Source: Candidatus Bathyarchaeota archaeon
GTDB taxonomy: Archaea > Thermoproteota > Bathyarchaeia > Bathyarchaeales > Bathycorpusculaceae
Length of the DNA stretch: 13,422 nt
Reading direction: 5' to 3'
Assembly: GCA_030589055.1 (NCBI GenBank)
Contig: JAUUWK010000016.1
Location: forward strand, 1-13,422
Position 1 is the stretch's first letter, and each line of letters opens with the position of its first letter. Below are positions 1 through 6,789 of the stretch, one piece after another. The position numbers and the translations under genes were made by a program. The notes below the pieces were generated by a model, which ran no database searches, had not been told where the DNA came from, and worked only from the letters and a program-made list of their open reading frames with translations.

Positions 1-48
1 GAAGTTTTCAAAGCGACTAAAGAGTTCAGTCTTGTGACCACCGTACTA

Positions 49-171
49 AAGACCACCTATATCACGGACGATTGAAAGCACATCACTTCTGATTTTTCCC
101 AAAGTTTCAGGAGTCAAATGAAGCCTTTGAATAGCAAACTCCGTTACTTCCTCTTTAGAATAAACTTCCAC
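49..171 (-). other. Possible small ORF (41 codons), status uncertain
   Basis: On the minus strand a GTG at 171 opens a frame that reads EVYSKEEVTEFAIQRL, then a region rich in T, L, K and I, and ends in DIGGL at a TAG (46-48). The composition looks protein-like and partly helical, but I recognise no family. The frame stays open past the TAG for 15 more codons to the window edge (YGGHKTELFSRFENF), so this could be the front of a longer gene broken by the TAG or read through it, or chance. No convincing Shine-Dalgarno site precedes the GTG. A TATA-like TTTATATG (184-191, minus) lies close upstream, too close for a normal leader to this start. It lies 50 bases downstream of ino1. Confidence 0.25.
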
Positions 172-220
172 CAGTTACAGGTACATATAAAGACATTAAA
201 GGATGACAGCTAATGATTTC

Positions 221-1300
221 TTATCGTTGCCTTTTTCCGATTATGTAGTTTTCCACCCATTCTTTAGCTATAGAATCTGGCATTTGAGTTGGCGGGTGTT
301 TAAACGCGTACGAGGATATGCTTATTAATGGACCAGTTATTTTGCGATCTAGAGCGATTTTTGCCGCTCGTATCACGTCGATTACTACGCCTGCACTGTT
401 AGGTGAGTCCTCAACCTCAAGCTTAGCCTTAATTGTCACTGGCTGGTCACCGAATTTTCGGCCTTTAAGCAGTATATAGCAGATTTTTTTGTCACCAAGA
501 AAAGGCACGTAGTCCGATGGTCCAATCCTCGTCGGCACGTCATATGGAACGAGGCTTGTAACAGCTTCAGTCTTACTGATTCGCTTCGTTTTCAGTCTTT
601 CCTCAACTGTCATGTTTTGGAAGTCTGTGTTTCCGCCCAAGTTTAGCTGATAAGTTTCGTCAACTATTACTCCCCTGTCTAAGCAGAGCTTAACCAAGTT
701 TCGATGCAGAATCGTTGCGCCCAGTTGGCTTTTTATGTCATCTCCAGCTACAGGTAGCCCTTTGTCCTCAAATTTCTTGCTCCATTCGGGATCTGAGGCT
801 ATGAATTCCGGTATGCAATTGACGAAGGCGCATCCAGCTTCCAAAGCGGCTTGGGCGTAAAAGCGAGTTCCGTTTCGACTTCCAACAGGCAAATAATTCA
901 CAAGCATGTCTGCATTTGTTTCTTTCAGGATTCCTACAGTATTCGCCTGTTTGATTTCGCTATTATTGTAAACTTTGAAGGGTTTTTTCATGTGTTCAGC
1001 CACCCCGTCGAGAATTGGGGCTGGCGAAACCTTCACACCTAAGGGCGGCACTTCTGCGAACCTTGCACAACAATTGGGTTCAACAAATATGGCTTCAGCT
1101 AGATCTCTACCAATCTTGTTCTTGTTCACGTCGAAAGCCGCAACGAATTTTATGTCTCTTATGTGGTATCCGCCAAAATTCACATGCATGAGACCATGAA
1201 CCGCAACGTTTTCCTTCGCATCCTTATAGTACTCAACTCCTTGGATAAGCGCGGACGCGCAGTTACCCACTCCTGCTACGGCGACACGAATCTCCGGCAA
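221..1300 (-). CDS. ino1: Inositol-3-phosphate synthase (MIP synthase)
   Basis: NAD-dependent cytosolic enzyme that isomerises glucose 6-phosphate to 1D-myo-inositol 3-phosphate, the entry to inositol lipids and, in some archaea, inositol-phosphate solutes. The 359 residues match the compact actinobacterial/archaeal form, not the longer eukaryotic one. Visible family features: a Rossmann nucleotide loop GVGNCASAL (10-18), GDDIKSQLGATI (187-198), NLGGNTDF (220-227), KRISKTEAV (239-247), and the C-terminal EDSPNSAGVVIDVIRAAK stretch (297-314) of the catalytic domain. The start is TTG at 1300, chosen because GGAAGTGA lies about six bases upstream and the Rossmann strand begins at once. A TATA-like TTTTAAGAAT (1335-1344, minus) would start a short leader. 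It is divergent from the 122-aa/ribK unit. The end-product lipid or solute cannot be read from the sequence. Confidence 0.95.
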   Translation of the reverse strand: MPEIRVAVAGVGNCASALIQGVEYYKDAKENVAVHGLMHVNFGGYHIRDIKFVAAFDVNKNKIGRDLAEAIFVEPNCCARFAEVPPLGVKVSPAPILDGVAEHMKKPFKVYNNSEIKQANTVGILKETNADMLVNYLPVGSRNGTRFYAQAALEAGCAFVNCIPEFIASDPEWSKKFEDKGLPVAGDDIKSQLGATILHRNLVKLCLDRGVIVDETYQLNLGGNTDFQNMTVEERLKTKRISKTEAVTSLVPYDVPTRIGPSDYVPFLGDKKICYILLKGRKFGDQPVTIKAKLEVEDSPNSAGVVIDVIRAAKIALDRKITGPLISISSYAFKHPPTQMPDSIAKEWVENYIIGKRQR

Positions 1301-1334
1301 ATTGTCACTTCCTTCTCTTCATTACACAGTCAAC

Positions 1335-1344
1335 ATTCTTAAAA
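1335..1344 (-). promoter_or_regulatory. TATA-like box for ino1
   Basis: Read on the minus strand this is TTTTAAGAAT. A start site about 25 bases downstream would fall near 1312, giving a leader of roughly a dozen bases that holds the GGAAGTGA ribosome binding site. Assigned by eye only. Confidence 0.35.
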
Positions 1345-1428
1345 GCTCTCTCTCTATAACTCTTCCTAGAGAATAGACAAAGTTAAAAGGGAACATGAAA
1401 ATAAAACATTAGAAGAGAGGCGAAGTCT

Positions 1429-1797
1429 TTGGATGAAAGTGAAGTTGAAGTGAAATACGCGCCCTTTAAGGAGATCGTGGTTATGCAACGGAATTTCTTC
1501 TCATCTCCAGATGAGATAGCAAGGTTTGCGTGGATAATTGCTGGGGGTAAAACAGCGGGGTTATACTGGGCTGAAGGAGTGGTGTTCGTTTATTTCCCTC
1601 TTTCTGCATCAACGGAAATAGCAGCAAAAAATCTTGTCGAAAACGGACGGGTCTACTGGACTTTTGTTGGCTATTCACTAATGCAAAAATACCAACCAGT
1701 AATCGAAACAAAGGAAAAGATTATGGTCCCAGTAATTAACATGTCCGCTAATCCAATGTTTAAAAAAATCGCAAACTGGCTGAAGAAACAAAAATAA
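1429..1797 (+). CDS. Unrecognised 122-aa protein upstream of ribK
   Basis: I do not recognise this family. It is a small, probably soluble protein with no signal peptide and no cysteine. After an acidic start (DESEVEVKYAPF) the pattern alternates short hydrophobic strands and helices: EIVVMQRNFF, a helix DEIARFAWIIAGG, GLYWAEGVVFVYFPL, then STEIAAKNLVENGRVYWTFVGYSLM, and a basic tail ending FKKIANWLKKQK. The aromatic-rich centre suggests a compact alpha/beta fold. The start is TTG at 1429, eight bases after GAGAGG (1415-1420); the ATG at 1433 is out of frame. The riboflavin kinase gene follows after 30 bases on the same strand, so the two are probably cotranscribed. A link to flavin metabolism is only guilt by position. 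Confidence 0.75.
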   Translation: MDESEVEVKYAPFKEIVVMQRNFFSSPDEIARFAWIIAGGKTAGLYWAEGVVFVYFPLSASTEIAAKNLVENGRVYWTFVGYSLMQKYQPVIETKEKIMVPVINMSANPMFKKIANWLKKQK

Positions 1798-1827
1798 CCC
1801 GGGTTCCGAAGAGGTCTGCGAAACTCG

Positions 1828-2220
1828 TTGAAAACATTATCCATTAAAGGATCAGTCTCCTCCGGAAAAGGCGAAGGAGCAAAATTCATCCAGCTTTCAT
1901 GGGTAAAGGAGCGGATAACAGAAAAGCTGGGTTTTACTCCATACGCTGGAACATTAAATCTAAAGTTAGCCAAAGAAGAAATTAGACGTAGAGGCTTGTT
2001 GAAAAAGACGAAAGCAATAGAGATTTCACCAGCCGAAGGCTTCAGTCGTGGAAAATGTTTCAAAGCCAAGCTAACAGATGACCTTGACTGCGCAGTTATC
2101 ATCCCAGAAGTCCCGAACTACCCCGAAGATGTGATAGAAATTATGGCGCCAACAAACTTGAGGGATAAACTTAACCTTAGAAACGGAGACTCCGTTGAGA
2201 TAAAAATCCTGCTGGAATAG
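1828..2220 (+). CDS. ribK: CTP-dependent riboflavin kinase (DUF120 family)
   Basis: Phosphorylates riboflavin to FMN; the archaeal family uses CTP as phosphate donor. At 130 residues it matches the stand-alone cradle-loop-barrel enzyme of Methanocaldococcus, without the N-terminal winged helix some archaeal homologues carry. Family motifs in order: GSVSSGKGEGAKF (8-20, nucleotide loop), GFTPYAGTLNLKL (35-47, with T42 and N44 in the positions that bind metal and nucleotide in the family), VIEIMAPTNLRDKL (102-115) and NGDSVEI (119-125). The start is TTG at 1828; GAGGT (1811-1815) is the likely ribosome binding site, with rather long spacing. The stop lies only four bases from the stop of the convergent acyl-CoA synthetase gene, so each transcript must end inside the other gene. 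Its product FMN is the precursor of the FAD used by ThyX nearby, a link by metabolism only. Confidence 0.93.
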   Translation: MKTLSIKGSVSSGKGEGAKFIQLSWVKERITEKLGFTPYAGTLNLKLAKEEIRRRGLLKKTKAIEISPAEGFSRGKCFKAKLTDDLDCAVIIPEVPNYPEDVIEIMAPTNLRDKLNLRNGDSVEIKILLE

Positions 2221-2224
2221 GCTG

Positions 2225-3718
2225 TTATTTCTTGCTTTTCTTGAAGAACCCTTCCAAATATCCTTTTAGGCATTTGTTCTTTTTAAGGTAAAGACCGTAT
2301 CGCACAAGGCCGTTCATTGCTCTTGCAGCATCTTCCGGAGAAAAATAGGCTGGAATACCAAGTTTGTCAAATCGGCCACGTGTGTGCAATGCCATTTCTG
2401 TTTCTCCAATGTCGCATGCGACTATGGGCTTGTCATGTTTACTTGCGATTTTAGCAACTCTGTCAATGTAGTCTTCTTGCAAGGCTGGCGTGTGATGCAG
2501 ACCCAGCAGTATTATGCCATGGATTTCATGGTCTTCAAAAAGTAGCTTCGTTGCGAGTTCAAACATTTCAGAGGTTACTGAACCAGTCAAGTCCACAGGA
2601 TTAAGGTTTGTGGCAAACTTCGGAAGCTTTCCTTCCTTCTTTAATCTCTCAAATCTCTGAATGGTTTCTTCAGAGAAACGTTTAACATTCAATCCTTTTA
2701 TTTCACACTCGTCAACAGCCATCACGCCTGGACCACCAGCGTCCGTAAGTATCCCGACGTTTTTTCCTGCCGCTGGAGGCTGCATAACCAACGCCTTTCC
2801 CATGTCGAAGAACTCCTCCATATCTTTTGCCCTTAAAATCCCAGCCTGTGCAAAAGCCGCATCGTATATCCGGTCTGAACCAGCAAGGGCACCAGTATGC
2901 GAAGCCGCTGCTCTCGCTCCAGCTTTTGTTCTTCCACATTTCAGGACTACAATGGGTTTTTTCTTTGTAACTCTTCCAGCTACTTCAATGAATTTTCTTC
3001 CGGATCTTATGTCTTCAACATACAACAGTATGACCTCAGTTTTCTCATCATAGAACAGATAATGCAGCATTTCTGCCTCGTCTACGTCGGACTTGTTCCC
3101 GAAGCTCACAAACTTGCTCACTCCGAGTTGCGAACCCGTCAAGTAGTCAAGGGCTGCAACGCCAAAGGCTCCGCTCTGGGTGACTATTGCTATGCTTCCG
3201 CGCATGGGGCGTGGTGTTGCAATCACCTCGTCTCCTGTTGTTAGAACCCTTGTTTCAGGTAAGAACAGCATGTCAACGCCTGTTCTTGAATCGTAGACTC
3301 CGAGGCAATTCGGTCCTAAAACCCGTATTCCAGCTTTTTTCGCTACAGTCTTAATCTGGTTTTCAAGTTCGTAGTTTCCGATTTCGCTGAAGCCCGCACT
3401 GATTATGACAGCAGCTTCTACTCTTTTGGCTGCTGCATCCTTCATCACATCTATAACATGTTTTGCCGGAACAACAATTACAACAAGTTCGAGTTCTCCA
3501 GGAACTTTGATTATAGAAGGGTAAGAATCAAACCCCAGAATCGAATCTTCATGTGGATTAACAGGGTAAATCTCTCCTTCAAAAACTCCTCTTCTCTTGT
3601 TATCCGCAAAATTTTTGAATATTACGTGTCCTGCTTTGTTTATCCTTCGGGATGCTCCAACAACAGCAACAGAACGCGGATTGAAGAACGCATGCATCTG
3701 CTTTACTGACTGCTCCAT
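2225..3718 (-). CDS. Acyl/acetyl-CoA synthetase (ADP-forming), alpha subunit
   Basis: Works with an ATP-grasp beta subunit to convert acyl-CoA, ADP and phosphate into the acid, CoA and ATP, the usual energy-yielding last step of peptide or sugar fermentation in archaea. The 497 residues hold a CoA-binding Rossmann domain (about 10-140: SVAVVGAS at 16-23, GPNCLG at 135-140) and two succinyl-CoA-ligase-like domains (about 170-465). The phosphohistidine is probably H274 in AASHTGALAGSD (271-282); QSGAFG (181-186) is also typical. No beta subunit is encoded next to it, and the protein is too short to be an alpha-beta fusion, so its partner must lie elsewhere. ATG at 3718 overlaps the stop of the CofE-like gene by one base (TAATG), implying translational coupling. 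Substrate (acetate, branched or aryl acids) is undetermined. Confidence 0.92.
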   Translation of the reverse strand: MEQSVKQMHAFFNPRSVAVVGASRRINKAGHVIFKNFADNKRRGVFEGEIYPVNPHEDSILGFDSYPSIIKVPGELELVVIVVPAKHVIDVMKDAAAKRVEAAVIISAGFSEIGNYELENQIKTVAKKAGIRVLGPNCLGVYDSRTGVDMLFLPETRVLTTGDEVIATPRPMRGSIAIVTQSGAFGVAALDYLTGSQLGVSKFVSFGNKSDVDEAEMLHYLFYDEKTEVILLYVEDIRSGRKFIEVAGRVTKKKPIVVLKCGRTKAGARAAASHTGALAGSDRIYDAAFAQAGILRAKDMEEFFDMGKALVMQPPAAGKNVGILTDAGGPGVMAVDECEIKGLNVKRFSEETIQRFERLKKEGKLPKFATNLNPVDLTGSVTSEMFELATKLLFEDHEIHGIILLGLHHTPALQEDYIDRVAKIASKHDKPIVACDIGETEMALHTRGRFDKLGIPAYFSPEDAARAMNGLVRYGLYLKKNKCLKGYLEGFFKKSKK

Positions 3719-4578
3719 TAATATTTCGCCTTCTGCTCTTCCCTAACAATCACTATGGGTTTATGTTTTACTGTTTCCAGCATCTCCCAACTCACATCTG
3801 TTAATTCCACCTTGAACTTCTCAGCCATATCCCACACGGTTTTTCCAGAACCAAAGCCCCTCACACGATTTGCAATGTTAGCAATCTTTAAGGCTTCTTC
3901 CACGCTTATCTTGCATCCAACCAAAGCAATGGGCGTCGGATGCTTCTTGAGCTTAAACACACGCGAAATCACATAGGATATGAAACCGCCGAGAGAATGA
4001 ATGCCTTGTGTAGGTTTTGGTCTTGGTGTGAAATGGAAATTTCTAAACGAGTAGGTCTTATCCGTATCGACAATCATCACAGAAACCTTCTTTCCAAGCT
4101 TAAGCTGTATTTGCTTGCGTGTTTTTTCCGCTATTTCATCTGCGTTACTCAAGGGCAGACTCACGTAAGCATACGCCAGATTACTTCCGTCAATACCACC
4201 TTCAGAACCAAACATCAAAGCCTGCAACAAACCAGTCTGCTGCAAAGCAACCTGCTTATGGCGACTTCCCATTTCCATTGGGTAATCACGAAGGTAATGA
4301 AGTGGTCTTTCTTCAAAATGACATAATGGTCCTAGGATGTATCCCCAAACGGTTCGCATCCAATACTTGGAAATTAGCTTTGCGCTTAAACTTGGTTCAA
4401 TCCTATTCTCGTCGACAATGTTATTTTTCGCTGTTGAAATCGCTTTTTCCGATATAACCACAAAGTCTCCGTCAAATACTTTTTCTTTAACGCCATTAAT
4501 TATTTCCTCTAAGTAATTTTCTCCAGGCCGCCAATATTTCGTAGCAATGGCCAACGCTTTGTATTTAACCATTTGCAT
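3718..4578 (-). CDS. CofE-family protein (F420-0:gamma-glutamyl ligase domain)
   Basis: CofE adds glutamate to coenzyme F420-0 using GTP. Family signals: an N-terminal strand-helix VVISEKAISTAKNNIVDE (40-57), the core GGIDGSNLAYAYVSLPLSN (127-145), where classical CofE has an NAGID(x)SN motif, and VSVMIVDTDKTYSFRN (165-180) in place of the usual IsDTxGRpwR. The last motif and the segment 80-125 are divergent, and the chain is 286 residues against about 250 for CofE. It may therefore be a paralogue that ligates glutamate or another amino acid to a different acceptor; I withhold the gene symbol. Start ATG at 4578, with a second in-frame ATG two codons on. It lies 27 bases after thyX and overlaps the next gene by one base, so all three probably form one transcript. 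Confidence 0.8.
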   Translation of the reverse strand: MQMVKYKALAIATKYWRPGENYLEEIINGVKEKVFDGDFVVISEKAISTAKNNIVDENRIEPSLSAKLISKYWMRTVWGYILGPLCHFEERPLHYLRDYPMEMGSRHKQVALQQTGLLQALMFGSEGGIDGSNLAYAYVSLPLSNADEIAEKTRKQIQLKLGKKVSVMIVDTDKTYSFRNFHFTPRPKPTQGIHSLGGFISYVISRVFKLKKHPTPIALVGCKISVEEALKIANIANRVRGFGSGKTVWDMAEKFKVELTDVSWEMLETVKHKPIVIVREEQKAKY

Positions 4579-4605
4579 CGCATCAACTTCGCCAAAACAA
4601 CGAAA

Positions 4606-5304
4606 TCAGAGGCCTCGGAACCGCTTCTTTGTCTCTGCAACATTGCATTCTGACGGTTTCATTTTTCCTTCAGGACAGTAGCCCAACTTCACACATGAAG
4701 GGCCAGCATTTTCAAAAAGAGTGGGGACAACCTTCTTGACCCGCTTAAGCATTTCAGTTGCAACCTCTCTTATCTCCCATTGAGCACGAACGCAACACCG
4801 CAAATTGAAGAAGTGACGCAATTCACGAGCGTTCATTGTTACGATTATGTTTGTTTTGGCAGCGTTTGGAAGAATAAACCTCGCATCCTCTTTCGGAATT
4901 TCCAACTTCAAAAGTTCCTTGTAGGTTTCAGAGATTCTCTCCAATGTTTCATCAAATATTCTCTTTGCTTCTGTCTTATCCGCTACGCTGGGCGGCGTTA
5001 CATATTTCTCAAGCGTATCATAGGTGACGTAGCGTTGGCTTTGCTGCGTAAAAGATGCAATACGATGCCTGACAAGTTGATGGGTCATAGCTCTGGAAAC
5101 GCCTTCTATGCTAAAGGTGAAAGATGCATGTTCAATCACTGAAACGTGACCATAACCAGTTACCCGCCTGATTATTCGCTTAGCGGTGTCTGGATCCATT
5201 TTTTCCAAAATATCTGAGGGGCTTCCACTTCTTGTTGATGTTAAGGCCGCGGCTCCGCACAGAAGCTCACCATCCGTTGTGTAACGAAGAAGCTTAACCT
5301 TCAA
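4606..5304 (-). CDS. thyX: Flavin-dependent thymidylate synthase ThyX
   Basis: Makes dTMP from dUMP with methylene-folate (or an archaeal equivalent) as carbon donor and FAD/NAD(P)H as reductant. The ThyX signature RHRx7SxR is complete: RHRIASFTQQSQR. Upstream is GHVSVIEHASFTF, and downstream NARELRHFFNLR, which carries the family's conserved arginines. A GTG at 5319 would give 237 residues, but I prefer TTG at 5304 (232 residues, beginning MKVKLLRYT as in family members): the sequence AGGTGA (5316-5321, minus), which includes that GTG, then serves as ribosome binding site. It is first in a thyX, CofE-like, acyl-CoA-synthetase run. The promoter region has dyad repeats (5347-5406). Confidence 0.95.
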   Translation of the reverse strand: MKVKLLRYTTDGELLCGAAALTSTRSGSPSDILEKMDPDTAKRIIRRVTGYGHVSVIEHASFTFSIEGVSRAMTHQLVRHRIASFTQQSQRYVTYDTLEKYVTPPSVADKTEAKRIFDETLERISETYKELLKLEIPKEDARFILPNAAKTNIIVTMNARELRHFFNLRCCVRAQWEIREVATEMLKRVKKVVPTLFENAGPSCVKLGYCPEGKMKPSECNVAETKKRFRGL

Positions 5305-5315
5305 ACTTTCTAACC

Positions 5316-5321
5316 TCACCT
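5316..5321 (-). promoter_or_regulatory. Ribosome binding site deciding the thyX start
   Basis: On the minus strand this is AGGTGA within GGAAGGTGAGG, a good match to the end of archaeal 16S rRNA. It overlaps the upstream GTG candidate, so that GTG has no site of its own, and it sits 11 bases before TTG at 5304. Confidence 0.5.
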
Positions 5322-5346
5322 TCCATTGTTGTATGAAAGTAATAGA

Positions 5347-5361
5347 TTTGCTTTATGCAAA
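5347..5361 (-). promoter_or_regulatory. Dyad containing a TATA-like box upstream of thyX
   Basis: TTTGC-TTTAT-GCAAA is a perfect 5-bp inverted repeat around a TATA-like core (CATAAAG on the minus strand). A start site about 25 bases on would fall near 5328, just ahead of the thyX ribosome binding site. A regulator binding here would block TATA recognition. By eye only. Confidence 0.3.
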
Positions 5362-5406
5362 GAAGACTTCTGATTACATTGAAGAGTCTCCTCTGGAAGA
5401 CTTCTG
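5362..5406. repeat. Two copies of an 11-bp dyad repeat upstream of thyX
   Basis: GAAGACTTCTG occurs exactly twice, at 5362-5372 and 5396-5406, 34 bases apart from start to start. Each copy is itself a hyphenated palindrome (AGAAG-A-CTTCT in the first, GAAG-A-CTTC in the second). A weaker relative, GAAGAGTCTC, lies between them at 5381-5390. Spacing near three helical turns and position just upstream of the thyX TATA-like box, and just before a plus-strand TATA-like TTTAAATG (5413-5420), suggest an operator cluster. No regulator is encoded beside it. Confidence 0.45.
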
Positions 5407-5482
5407 CGAAGATTTAAATGGATGATTCATACACAACCTAAAAGAAACCGGTCAATACATGTTTTGTTAGAGGTGGATTAAC

Positions 5483-5575
5483 TTGGATTTGCGGTTGATA
5501 ATGATTCTAATGGAATTTGTGAGTTCTAGCGCGCGCGTGCGCTATAGGAGACACGCCTACACTGCTATTGCTTAG
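5483..5575 (+). CDS. Possible 30-aa small protein gene
   Basis: A TTG at 5483 is preceded at four bases by GAGGTGGAT (5470-5478), close to the archaeal AGGAGGTGAT consensus, and a TATA-like TTTAAATG lies at 5413-5420 at a workable distance. The 30 residues start hydrophobic (LRLIMILMEFV) and end basic (ARVRYRRHAYTAIA), so the peptide could sit on a membrane. The frame contains the (CG)n element at 5526-5538 and its stop lies within a hairpin (5563-5585), with a T6 run further on (5613-5618). This is the only plus-strand candidate between two minus-strand genes. I recognise no family; it may equally be a non-coding transcript or chance. Confidence 0.25.
   Translation: MDLRLIMILMEFVSSSARVRYRRHAYTAIA
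5526..5544. repeat. CTAG(CG)4T element with flanking dyad
   Basis: CTAG(CG)4T at 5526-5538. With the following bases it forms an inverted repeat TAGCGC (5527-5532) and GCGCTA (5539-5544) around GCGCGT. Related copies are at 9768-9778 and 11011-11019; GCGCGCGCGT recurs at 12938-12947. Such CG runs stand out against the AT-rich background. Confidence 0.5.
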
Positions 5576-5585
5576 AGGCATAGCA
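5563..5585. other. Inverted repeat (potential hairpin)
   Basis: TGCTAT (5563-5568) pairs with ATAGCA (5580-5585), and an inner GC/GC pair can extend the stem after one unpaired base. It lies at the shared 3' ends of the two small candidate ORFs of opposite strands, so it could shape transcript ends in either direction. Confidence 0.3.
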
Positions 5586-5672
5586 AAAGTCCAATAAACT
5601 CTTCTTCCCTCCTTTTTTCTTTCGAAGTCTTTCAGACTCCGATTTTAGCGCATACTTCTTGATTACGTCCAC
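5565..5672 (-). CDS. Possible 35-aa basic protein gene after the HtpX-like gene
   Basis: Nineteen bases after the HtpX-like stop a GTG at 5672 opens 35 codons, VDVIKKYALKSESERL followed by RKKKGGKKSLLDFCYASKQ. The codon pattern and the helix-then-lysine-rich layout look protein-like, and it would be cotranscribed with the protease. There is no clear ribosome binding site, and the A-rich stretch encoding the lysines could simply be the complement of a T-rich spacer. It might be a remnant of a longer gene, for instance the C-terminal tail of an antitoxin-like protein, but I cannot assign a family. Confidence 0.3.
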   Translation of the reverse strand: MDVIKKYALKSESERLRKKKGGKKSLLDFCYASKQ

Positions 5673-5691
5673 AAGATTTTCTTAGCTAATG

Positions 5692-6729
5692 TTAAACATG
5701 AGTGTAGACTTGGTCGCTTGTGTATCTTCCGCTTTCCATTTCCTTTTCTATTTCACGCAAGAGCAATACTCGCTTAAAAGTTGGCGGATGCGTCGAAAAC
5801 CACGTGTTTATTCTTGACCATGTTGATCTGGCTTCCTTCTCCATGGCAAGTTCCAACTCTCTTTCGTCTAACACTCCGTCTTTGTCTAGGTCGTATTCTT
5901 GTTTTTTAGTCATTATATGATGAATTTCCTGTTTGGCTAGTGCAGGGTCACCTATGTAGAAAGCCCTAGCTCCAGATGGTGGTTTTGGTGAAAGCGATAA
6001 TCCATAAGTGATTTTTACTAATCCACTTTGGAGGCTTCGAGGCGAGGCAGTTACGTATGCTGAGTAGGCGTCTGCATAGTGTTCCCGTAATCTGCTAAGT
6101 TTCATCACGCATAGAAGCGAAATAATGTAGACGATGTAGGAGATTATTCCGATTAGGAAGAATGCAGCTCTTATGCTACCCTCTTCTTTTCTTCTTGAAG
6201 AAGGACCAGATAGTCGTGCTGCCATCCATGTTCCCCGAGCAATCAAATACGCGAGTAGGGGTAATGCTGAAAGCAGGGTCATCACAATGTGGTCTTTGTG
6301 TTTTACGTGTCCTAACTCGTGGCCGATTACTCCTTTAACTTCTTCCTTGTTCAGCTTGGTTAGAAGCCCCTCATGAACTGCCAAGGTAGCCCCGCTGGCT
6401 GTTCTCCCGAAGACAAAGGCGTTTGGCGTATTGTCTGGGACTATGGCTAATTTGGGCATTGGTATCTTGCTTTTGTCTGCTAATTCTTTTACGGTGGATT
6501 CGAGCCAAGGGTTTTCTCCGGGTTTCAGGTAGTGTAGGCGTGTTGAGGCTCTAACGATGGCGGGTCCGATGAGATATTGAATCAGTATGAATATTATTGT
6601 GCCAATTAAGGCAAAGATTAGAGGAAATTGGAGAATGAACATTATTGCCGCTAAGAATAAGGCGAATATAAAGGCTACTAGAAAAATGGATATGCTCATT
6701 GTAAGTTTTAACTCAACCAGTCTACCCAT
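5692..6729 (-). CDS. htpX: HtpX-like M48 membrane metalloprotease with an EF-hand loop
   Basis: Zinc endopeptidase of the inner/cell membrane that degrades damaged membrane proteins in studied relatives. Two N-terminal membrane helices (about 11-32 and 35-56) precede the protease domain; HELGH (137-141) gives two zinc ligands and the catalytic Glu, and E216 in REHYADAYSA is the probable third ligand. Two more hydrophobic stretches lie at 148-168 and 188-208. The family's C-terminal THPPTFKR is at 313-320. Between these, residues 280-291 (DLDKDGVLDERE) form a textbook 12-residue EF-hand loop: D, D, D, G, hydrophobic, D, and E at positions 1, 3, 5, 6, 8, 9 and 12. Such a loop is not a feature of bacterial HtpX and suggests calcium binding. 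ATG at 6729 was chosen; the upstream ribosome binding site is weak (GAGAG). It lies 60 bases after the small cysteine protein gene. Confidence 0.9.
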   Translation of the reverse strand: MGRLVELKLTMSISIFLVAFIFALFLAAIMFILQFPLIFALIGTIIFILIQYLIGPAIVRASTRLHYLKPGENPWLESTVKELADKSKIPMPKLAIVPDNTPNAFVFGRTASGATLAVHEGLLTKLNKEEVKGVIGHELGHVKHKDHIVMTLLSALPLLAYLIARGTWMAARLSGPSSRRKEEGSIRAAFFLIGIISYIVYIISLLCVMKLSRLREHYADAYSAYVTASPRSLQSGLVKITYGLSLSPKPPSGARAFYIGDPALAKQEIHHIMTKKQEYDLDKDGVLDERELELAMEKEARSTWSRINTWFSTHPPTFKRVLLLREIEKEMESGRYTSDQVYTHV

Positions 6730-6789
6730 TTTCTCTCAATAACAAAGTAACAACAAAATTGAATTAAAGCTTTCCTAAGAAGAGTCTCG

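Noticed and set aside
2661..3244. Long plus-strand frames opposite the acyl-CoA synthetase gene
   Set aside because: They are mirror frames of a well-supported coding gene and show no family motifs.
5113..5326. ATG at 5326 as the thyX start
   Set aside because: It is out of frame with the ThyX protein and falls in the ribosome-site region.
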